Assembly: GCA_029557915.1 (NCBI GenBank) | Contig: JAKQHS010000148.1 | Span: 1-58,999, forward strand | Source: Bacteroidota bacterium | GTDB lineage: Bacteria > Bacteroidota > Bacteroidia > Chitinophagales > Saprospiraceae | Reading direction: 5' to 3' | Length of the DNA stretch: 58,999 bases | Shown here: positions 52,965 through 58,999 of the stretch, piece by piece | Layout of the letters: each line of letters starts with the position of its first letter | Position numbering within the stretch: position 1 is the first letter of the stretch | The notes under the pieces: generated by a model | What the model saw: only the letters and a program-made list of their open reading frames with translations | Database searches by the model: none | Told to the model about the DNA's origin: nothing | Program-made: the position numbers and the translations under genes

Positions 52965-54398
52965 CTAAGTCAGCCTGATCAACCAGTTGATCAGGATCTT
53001 TTTAAGCCGGGTAAAAGGGGGAAGTACCAGTTTAATCCCGTTGAACGGGCTCCATTGATTCATCACCGCCTTTGCATTGGAGAATTCACAAAAGGACCAG
53101 AAACCATGGCTCTGCCCTATTCCGCTTGCATTGTGCCCGCCGAAAGGCAGGTGGTAATTGTAATAATGTACGGCCATAGTGTTGATGCACATGGTCCCCG
53201 CCTGAATTTCTTTTCGTATCCGCTTTTTGGTTGCCAGCCTGCGGCTGAACAGGTACAGGGATAAGGGGGTTTCCCCGCGGTTGACGGTCTGGATCACCTC
53301 CCCGAGGTCCCGGTAGGTTCGCAGGAGCAGGATGGGCCCGAAGATCTCTTCCTCCAGGATCTTCATGCCTTCCCGGGCGCCGGAGAGGACGGTCGGGCTG
53401 ATGAGCTCCTTTTCAGGATTGACATGACCACCGTATTCCAACCTGGCTCCCAGGGCAATCGCATCATCCAGTATGGCTTTGACCCTGTTCAGGTGCCGCC
53501 CGTTCACCATCAGGCAATAATCCCTGGTGAGCCAGTCCTCCTCATTTTTGCCAAATTTCAATTCCGCCTGCCGGATGAATTCACGGACAAATTCATCTTT
53601 TGCCGATTCGTGGACAAACACATAATCCGGGGAAATGCAATATTGCCCGCTGTTTATAAACTTGGTGGTGGCGGCAAAAGAACAGGCCAGCTTAAGGTCG
53701 GCGGTTTCATCAATGATCAGCGGGGATTTACCGCCCAGTTCGAGGGTGACCGAACTCAGGTGTTCGGCGGCGGCCTTCATCACGATCTTGCCGACGGAAG
53801 GGCTGCCGGTAAAAAAGATATGGTTGAACCGGAGGCTGAGCAGGTATTGTCCCACGGCGACGCCCCCTTCCGCCACCCAGGCTTCTTTTTCATCGAAGAC
53901 CATTCGAATGATTTTTTTTACCACTTCCACGCTGTAAGGCGTGAATTCCGAAGGTTTGATAACGGTGACATTGCCCGCCGCATAAGAATAGATCAGGGGC
54001 ATAAGGGTAAGGTGAATGGGAAAATTCCAGGGTGAAAAAACAAGGGCATGCCCCTTGGGCTCATAATGGATATAACTGTTTGCTCCGGTGAGGTACCAGG
54101 GGGTGGGCACATGGTGTTTGGCGGTCCAGATCTTCAACCGGCGGATGACATGGCCCAATTCATTGAGCAGGACAAAGATTTCGGCGATATCCACTTCGGC
54201 CGCCGGCTTGTTGTAATCGGCATACATGGCCTGCTGAAATTCATTCCGGTGAAGCAGGATCACCTTTTTCAGCCGTTTGAGTTTTACCAGACGCTCTTTG
54301 ACGCCGGTATTCCGGGCAAGCGGCAGATAGTCTTTTTGCAAGCGGTAAACCCGGTCGATTTCCGAAAACGGGCTGTCCGGACTGACTTCGGTTTTCAT
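52965..54398 (-). CDS. Aldehyde dehydrogenase (class 3-like)
   Basis: 477-residue NAD(P)-dependent aldehyde dehydrogenase, which oxidises aldehydes to acids. Catalytic residues: Asn125 (SPWNFP), Lys148 (VIKPSE), Glu220 (LELGGKSP) and nucleophile Cys254 (GQYCISPDY). The early GQYCISPDYVFV pattern and the shortened N-terminus fit the class 3 or fatty-aldehyde group. The C-terminal end is hydrophobic (LKKILINWLIRL) and may touch the membrane. It starts 4 bases after the stop of the GH78 gene, so the two are co-transcribed. A role in oxidising lactaldehyde from deoxy-sugar breakdown is possible but not supported beyond position. Confidence 0.93.
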   Translation of the reverse strand: MKTEVSPDSPFSEIDRVYRLQKDYLPLARNTGVKERLVKLKRLKKVILLHRNEFQQAMYADYNKPAAEVDIAEIFVLLNELGHVIRRLKIWTAKHHVPTPWYLTGANSYIHYEPKGHALVFSPWNFPIHLTLMPLIYSYAAGNVTVIKPSEFTPYSVEVVKKIIRMVFDEKEAWVAEGGVAVGQYLLSLRFNHIFFTGSPSVGKIVMKAAAEHLSSVTLELGGKSPLIIDETADLKLACSFAATTKFINSGQYCISPDYVFVHESAKDEFVREFIRQAELKFGKNEEDWLTRDYCLMVNGRHLNRVKAILDDAIALGARLEYGGHVNPEKELISPTVLSGAREGMKILEEEIFGPILLLRTYRDLGEVIQTVNRGETPLSLYLFSRRLATKKRIRKEIQAGTMCINTMAVHYYNYHLPFGGHNASGIGQSHGFWSFCEFSNAKAVMNQWSPFNGIKLVLPPFTRLKKILINWLIRLT

Positions 54399-54402
54399 GG
54401 GA

Positions 54403-56751
54403 TCAACGGTCGAGTTGGAATGAATTCATCCCCGGCCGGAGGGGATAGATAATGCCTTTCCATATAAATTTACCCCCAAGGCCCGGCGGGAGGTCCAGCC
54501 GGGCATTCAGTTTTTGGCCGCTCACCCGGTAGTTTACCTTTAAAGGTCCTTTTGGGTGGGGGATCTCTCCGGCCACCTCAAGCTGATTGCCCAGGTAGGG
54601 GCTGATCTGCACTTCGCTGAATCCCGGAGCCGATGGATTGATCCCCGCTACGATGGACAAAAACTGGTAATTGGGAGAAGCCGACCAGGCATGGCAATCG
54701 GACCGCACCGGCTCCGGTTTTTCCGCAAAGGTGGTCAACCCGTAGCCGATCATTTCTTCCCAGGGTTTGAGCAATTCCGGAAACAGATCCCCCGCTTCCA
54801 TTTTCTTCAATAATTCAAACAGGTAAAACTTAAAATAAAAAGTGGCCTGGTTGATGGAAGTATCGGCAAGGAGGGTTTTAAAAACCTTTTGCCGGTCTTC
54901 GGATGGGATGGCGTCCGTCAACAAGGCCCAGATATTGGCATGCTGGCTGAATGATTTTTTCTCCGGGTGGTCGGCCATCAACCCTCTGGAAGCATCCCAG
55001 CACCGCGAATAGGTGGAGCCGGCGATTTTTTTGGCCAGGGATAGGTAATGGTCCGCCTCGGCGTTCCTGCCAAAATTCCGGAACAATTTTTCGGCCTGCT
55101 GCAGGGTGTACACATATTGCAGGGAAAGGATGGATGAGGAACCTTCACGCCCCGGGGGAGTGCCCGAGGGCCAGGTCCAGTCCACAAAATTCCACCATTC
55201 CAGATCTCCATTCATATGGTCGGGACCCAGTCTTTGTTCATGCCAGTCCAGGACGTCCCGGGCACCATTGAGCAATGACTTCACCCAGGCATCGTCGCTG
55301 CGGTGCATCCAGTAATCATAGATCATGCTGATCCAGTAGAGGGAAAAGGGTGGAATAATCTGCATGTCGTTGCAGGGATACCGGCTCTGGCTGAGGCCTT
55401 CATAGATCCGGCTCTGGTTATACTCATTGATCGCCTTTCGCATCAGCCGGTCATCCCCGGAGACATATAAGGAAATCAGCGCCTGGATCCGGGTATCCCC
55501 GGTATACTGCAATTGTTCGTAATAAGGGCAATCGAAATAGGTTTCCCCGGCGCAAAGGCGGGCCGTCCTCCAGCCTATATCCCATATCTTGCCGAACAAG
55601 GCATGGTCGGACACAAAACTGCCCCTGGCTTCAAAAGGATATCCGGTGAACATGCCGTAAAGATCTTCCAGGATAAGGGCTTCGCCCTTGGTCTCGATAT
55701 CCAGTTGCAGGTACCGGTAGGTGCGGAACCAGAGCGGACGGAACATCCTGTGCGGCCCTCCATCAGCGATGAAAACATCGTCGAAGCCCATGACACTCCT
55801 TCCTTCGATGCTGTCCCGGTGACCTTTCTGGCGATCGGCATCCATCATGCCTTCCGCATAAGACATTTTTATACTGGCTCCCCGGCCTTTGCTCACCGTG
55901 AGTTGAGGGTAGGCATTGGTCAGATGCGATTGATCGATAAGCAGGGTGGCTTTTTGATTTTTTGGGACCGTAAGAGGGGCCTTCCCCTGGAGGAAGCCCT
56001 CATTCCATTTGATGTTCTGGCTGGCCCTCCGAATGGAATGCATGCGCAGCAAGGACTCCTCCATCATAGGAATGGACCGCGGAACCAGCATCCAATTGCC
56101 ATCCGTGCCAAATCCACGGGTCTTGGCGTTGAACCAGGGCTTGACCGCCTGGGGCCATGGGTTGTCTGTAAAGTTGGTTTGTTCCCAGCCCCAGGGATAT
56201 TTTGAGGCATCCACCCGGTCCCCGGCGCCCACTACGATATAGGTTCTGAGTTTCTGGATATCGTTGATCTCCGGCTGGTAAGCTTTGTTTATAAAGGCTT
56301 TCCAGCTGTTGTTTGTATTTACGATTTTTTCATTCTCGGAATGCCCCTGTACGATGAAACCGGTCTGTACGGTCATTTGCGCGTAAGGAGCATGTTCTCC
56401 CATATTCCATACCTGGGCGGCAAGGGTGTTTTTCCCTTTGTACAGGTGGGGAGCCAGGTCGTAGGTATCATACATCCAGTGCTGGGGATCGCTGCGGGCC
56501 GGACCGAGGCCCAGGGGTTTTCCGTTTAAAAACAAACGGTAACGCTGGTCCGCGCTGACATGGACAATAAACTGCGCGGGGATCTCGGCCAGCTCAAAAC
56601 TTTTCCTGAAATGATAGACTCCGTAAACATCCGGGTCTCTGCCCGGGGGCATGATCCATTGCGCCTGCCAATGGCCGGCAGGGGCCTGAATTTGTGCATA
56701 GGAGATTAAGGCGTTCCCTGTCCAAACCAACAACCAGATTAATTTTTTCAT
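54403..56751 (-). CDS. GH78-type alpha-L-rhamnosidase-like exported glycosidase
   Basis: 782 residues with a signal peptide (LIWLLVWTGNALISYAQ). An N-terminal beta-sandwich (WQAQWIMPPGRDPDVYGVYHF, VSADQRYRLFLNGKPLG) typical of GH78 proteins is followed by an alpha/alpha six-hairpin catalytic domain with DCPYYEQLQYTGDTRIQA (the place of the general acid region) and EWWNFVDWTW. It ends with a small beta domain (GPLKVNYRVSGQKLNARLDL). It should act in the periplasm on rhamnose-type side chains. The motif is DCPYYEQ rather than the classical DCPxREE, so the exact sugar is uncertain. It lies between GH43 and aldehyde dehydrogenase on the same strand. Confidence 0.85.
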   Translation of the reverse strand: MKKLIWLLVWTGNALISYAQIQAPAGHWQAQWIMPPGRDPDVYGVYHFRKSFELAEIPAQFIVHVSADQRYRLFLNGKPLGLGPARSDPQHWMYDTYDLAPHLYKGKNTLAAQVWNMGEHAPYAQMTVQTGFIVQGHSENEKIVNTNNSWKAFINKAYQPEINDIQKLRTYIVVGAGDRVDASKYPWGWEQTNFTDNPWPQAVKPWFNAKTRGFGTDGNWMLVPRSIPMMEESLLRMHSIRRASQNIKWNEGFLQGKAPLTVPKNQKATLLIDQSHLTNAYPQLTVSKGRGASIKMSYAEGMMDADRQKGHRDSIEGRSVMGFDDVFIADGGPHRMFRPLWFRTYRYLQLDIETKGEALILEDLYGMFTGYPFEARGSFVSDHALFGKIWDIGWRTARLCAGETYFDCPYYEQLQYTGDTRIQALISLYVSGDDRLMRKAINEYNQSRIYEGLSQSRYPCNDMQIIPPFSLYWISMIYDYWMHRSDDAWVKSLLNGARDVLDWHEQRLGPDHMNGDLEWWNFVDWTWPSGTPPGREGSSSILSLQYVYTLQQAEKLFRNFGRNAEADHYLSLAKKIAGSTYSRCWDASRGLMADHPEKKSFSQHANIWALLTDAIPSEDRQKVFKTLLADTSINQATFYFKFYLFELLKKMEAGDLFPELLKPWEEMIGYGLTTFAEKPEPVRSDCHAWSASPNYQFLSIVAGINPSAPGFSEVQISPYLGNQLEVAGEIPHPKGPLKVNYRVSGQKLNARLDLPPGLGGKFIWKGIIYPLRPGMNSFQLDR

Positions 56752-57029
56752 GAAACTGAGATTGAGGACAAGATACGGGTTAGTTGGTCAGTTAGTCAGT
56801 TAGTCAGTTAGCCCGTGGTCAGTAAGTTAGTAATCGGCTCTCGGGACAGCCTGAGGCTTTATATTTCCTTTCCTCCTGACTCCCTTTATGGTATTTGGAT
56901 TTAGTATTCTTAGGACCATTCGACAATTCCACAACTCATTCATCCTATCCCTCAATCTTGTAATTCCTACAAGTCCTCCAAATCCTATGAATCCTCCAAA
57001 TCCTATGAATCCTACAAATCCTATTAATC
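56752..57029. repeat. Two minisatellites between the GH43 and GH78 genes
   Basis: At 56787-56810 there are three perfect 8-bp units of GTCAGTTA with degenerate units on both sides, upstream of the GH78 start. At 56965-57036 there are eight 9-bp units of the TCCTAYRAA type, running over the stop codon of the minus-strand GH43 gene (57030-57032). In between, nothing gene-like or clearly promoter-like was seen. Confidence 0.8.
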
Positions 57030-58694
57030 CTATAACCCTATCTTCTCAAACCAATCAAACATAGCCCTGTTTACCGATGGCTGGCCCGTCGATGTAGCGT
57101 ACATTCCATACATGACCCCGGTGAATCCACCTGCCGTATGGCTGCTCAGGAATTCCCTGTCCACGGAAGAACGGACGAGAAGCCATTTGTCTTTTTTGAT
57201 GGAAAAATAAAAGGAATAACCTCCTTCGCCCACCTCCGCTTTGAGGATGATCCCTGCATTGTTTTTTTTCAATGGGATGGAAGTCAGCAATTCCGGTCCC
57301 TGTTCCTTGTGGAGATTCCCCGGCCCTTTGAACAATTGAACCACAGGCTGTCCCCGGTCGGCGGATTTGCATAAAAAATAATAATGATTTTCGTTTTGAA
57401 AGATCAGTAGGCCGGCTTTTTCATGGTCCGCCTGGGTCTGAAAACGCAGCCGGGTGGAAACCTGGCCGTTCAGGTGATTCTGGCGGTCTGCCACCATGGC
57501 GATATTGGCCGTTCCCGAGCAGGTCTCCGGCAATAACTCTATGGACAGGTACCCTTTTTTATCTTTAAAATTATACCAGGTCCGGGAAGGGGTGCGCAGG
57601 AAACTGTAACGGTTATTCAATTCCCGGGTGTCAAAATGGTCCAGGAAAGGCTGGTCGGCCGCAAATTCATTGACGCCGGTGGTGAATAAGTTCTGTTGCA
57701 TTTGCGGTACCGGATAAGAATACCTTACTTCCTTGAAACCGGGATTGATCACGGGCCATCCGTCCGCCCAGGAGACCGGGGTCAAAAAGGTCTCCCTCCC
57801 TGTATTATAATGCGGCCCCGAATAAGGTCTGCAGCCCAGGAATACCGCGTACCATTCTCCGGCCAGGGTTTGAAATATTTCGGCGTGCCCGGTAGAAGTT
57901 ACCGGATTAGGCCTGGAAGGGTCGAGGTCCCTTTGCGTGAGGATCGGATTTCGGGGATTGGGAATAAAAGGCCCTTTCACCGACCTGCTGCGAAAAGCGA
58001 CTTCGCTGTGTTGGTCAAAGGTGCCGCCTTCCGCGCAGTAGAGGTAGTACCATCCGTCTTTTTTAATAATATGGGGCGCCTCGATCCACACCGGCTTTTT
58101 GCTGAAATCCGAACCTCCGTTCACCAGGATTATTTCCTCCCCGTTGACTCTCAGATTTTTCCAGTCAAAGGCATACATCCGGATGGTCCGGTGCCCGTCG
58201 TAAAGCGGTTTGTCATCCGGAGGAATGCTGTTGTAAAGGATATAGGCCAGGTCCCCGTCAAAGTACAGGGAGGGGTCGATGCCCTTCACCTGAGGCAGAT
58301 ACACCGGATCGCTCCAAGGCCCTTTAGGATCTTTGGCCGTAATGACAAAATTGCCGCCTTTGTCCACATGGGTGCAGGTAATATAAAACAAACTGTCATG
58401 CCAGGTAATGGATGGGGCAAACAAGCCCCTGGAAACCCCCGCCCCGGTCAGGTCCAGTTGGCTTTTGCGTTTCATCGCATGGCCGATCTGGTGCCAGCTG
58501 ACCAGGTCCTTGCTGTGCATGATGGGAAGCCCGGGAAAGTAGGCAAACGAAGAGGTGACCAGGTAATAGTCTTCGCCCACCCGGCAAATGCTCGGATCGG
58601 GGTAAAATCCGGAGAGGATGGGATTGCTGTAATGCTTTTGAGCCAGCAGCTGGCTGCCTGACCAAAAACAAAGAAGGATAAGCAGTTTTTTCAT
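57030..58694 (-). CDS. GH43 family beta-xylosidase/alpha-L-arabinofuranosidase-like
   Basis: 554-residue exported glycosidase. Signal peptide MKKLLILLCFWSGSQLLAQ; I start at 58694 because the upstream in-frame ATG (58721) would put nine extra residues before it. The five-bladed GH43 domain has all three catalytic acids: Asp in GFYPDPSICR (base), Asp in KGIDPSLYFDGD (modulator) and Glu in STGHAEIFQT (acid). The C-terminal 200 residues form the beta-sandwich usual for xylosidase-type members (HFDTRELNNRYSFLR onwards). It acts on plant-type xylan or arabinan side chains, and the linkage is not decidable here. It is the first gene of a run with GH78 and aldehyde dehydrogenase. The last codon and stop lie in a 9-bp repeat. 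Confidence 0.92.
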   Translation of the reverse strand: MKKLLILLCFWSGSQLLAQKHYSNPILSGFYPDPSICRVGEDYYLVTSSFAYFPGLPIMHSKDLVSWHQIGHAMKRKSQLDLTGAGVSRGLFAPSITWHDSLFYITCTHVDKGGNFVITAKDPKGPWSDPVYLPQVKGIDPSLYFDGDLAYILYNSIPPDDKPLYDGHRTIRMYAFDWKNLRVNGEEIILVNGGSDFSKKPVWIEAPHIIKKDGWYYLYCAEGGTFDQHSEVAFRSRSVKGPFIPNPRNPILTQRDLDPSRPNPVTSTGHAEIFQTLAGEWYAVFLGCRPYSGPHYNTGRETFLTPVSWADGWPVINPGFKEVRYSYPVPQMQQNLFTTGVNEFAADQPFLDHFDTRELNNRYSFLRTPSRTWYNFKDKKGYLSIELLPETCSGTANIAMVADRQNHLNGQVSTRLRFQTQADHEKAGLLIFQNENHYYFLCKSADRGQPVVQLFKGPGNLHKEQGPELLTSIPLKKNNAGIILKAEVGEGGYSFYFSIKKDKWLLVRSSVDREFLSSHTAGGFTGVMYGMYATSTGQPSVNRAMFDWFEKIGL

Positions 58695-58804
58695 GATGTC
58701 TAAATTATCCAAATCGTCCAAACGGTCCCTATAGCAAACGAAATGGGAAACCGGAATCTTTTATCCTTTTGAAATAATTGTGGCTCGGCTCCCACGGTGA
58801 CCCC

Positions 58805-58999
58805 CCACGAAGATCACGAAAAAAATGTTAGGAATGTCCTCTTCCTTCGTGCCCTTCGCTTCGCTGTGTCGTGGTGGACAGTACTCGTGGGAAAGCCGTG
58901 CAGCGGTACATCGGTTCCCACGAAGACGCAAAGTCCACGAAGAAAAATGTAAGGAATGACCTATTCCTTCGTGCCCTTCGCTTCGCTGTGTCGTAGTGG
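58805..58999. repeat. Tandem intergenic repeat with inverted ends (cut by window end)
   Basis: Two copies of a unit starting CCCACGAAGA and ending CCTTCGTGCCCTTCGCTTCG then CTGTGTCGTxGTGG, at 58805-58876 and 58918-58999, 122 bases apart at the right-hand motif. Each has inverted ends (CACGAAG / CTTCGTG). The design resembles the CACGGAG / CTCCGTG units at 32.6-33.1 kb, but the sequence is different. No gene in 58695-58999. Confidence 0.8.

Noticed and set aside
57696-58661. A 321-codon plus-strand frame opposite the GH43 gene
   Set aside because: Shadow of the GH43 gene, whose three catalytic acids are intact; the peptide is Arg- and Gly-rich and unlike any family.

Overview
The window is chromosomal DNA from a member of the Bacteroidota. 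The evidence is a SusC/SusD outer-membrane pair, a reg_prop/Y_Y_Y sensor kinase, TAnnTTTG-type promoter boxes, few Shine-Dalgarno sites, and GH43/GH78/GH18 glycosidases. Genus cannot be read from the sequence. No tRNA, rRNA, CRISPR array, transposase or phage gene was seen.

Layout. (1) 1-31.2 kb is dominated by sensor histidine kinases and their decayed copies. It opens with the tail of one kinase, then a promoter and an apparent operon of six paralogous FIST sensor proteins with one small EthD-like protein. The last FIST stop codon abuts the start of a soluble 905-aa kinase with three sensor modules. Next is a 12.2-kb gene for a 4067-aa soluble kinase with twenty sensor modules of about 189 residues in front of one catalytic core. 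Three membrane kinases follow: one with two CBM20-like domains and two with TPRs, the last broken by a one-base frameshift. (2) 31.3-36.8 kb holds an M20 amidohydrolase, a 104-bp tandem repeat array, a GH18 lipoprotein, another TPR kinase and a cold-shock-domain protein. (3) 37-41.1 kb holds a 7TMR-DISM kinase and two small exported proteins. (4) 41.4-52.9 kb is a nutrient-uptake and regulatory block: susC, susD (interrupted by TGA), a frameshifted propeller kinase, a receiver gene and LytS-type kinase separated only by TAA, a LytTR regulator, a CheY-like receiver and a receiver-adenylate cyclase. (5) 53-58.7 kb is a minus-strand run, GH43, GH78 rhamnosidase-like, aldehyde dehydrogenase.

Working idea. 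Nine HisKA-type kinases share almost the same catalytic core but have very different inputs: soluble sensor arrays, carbohydrate-binding modules, TPRs, a 7TM receptor and a propeller. Eight have no response regulator beside them. FIST proteins are soluble sensors, and here the array is translationally contiguous with a kinase whose own sensor modules are related to those of the giant kinase. I infer that 1.4-24 kb is a many-input, single-output signal-integration locus. The short kinase carries counterparts of modules 1, 19 and 20 plus the core of the giant, which suggests the giant grew by internal multiplication of modules.

Four genes in the right half are interrupted, by two single-base indels and two in-frame stops. 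Whether this is real decay or consensus error cannot be settled from the sequence. At least five decayed kinase tails lie between genes and show a history of tandem duplication.
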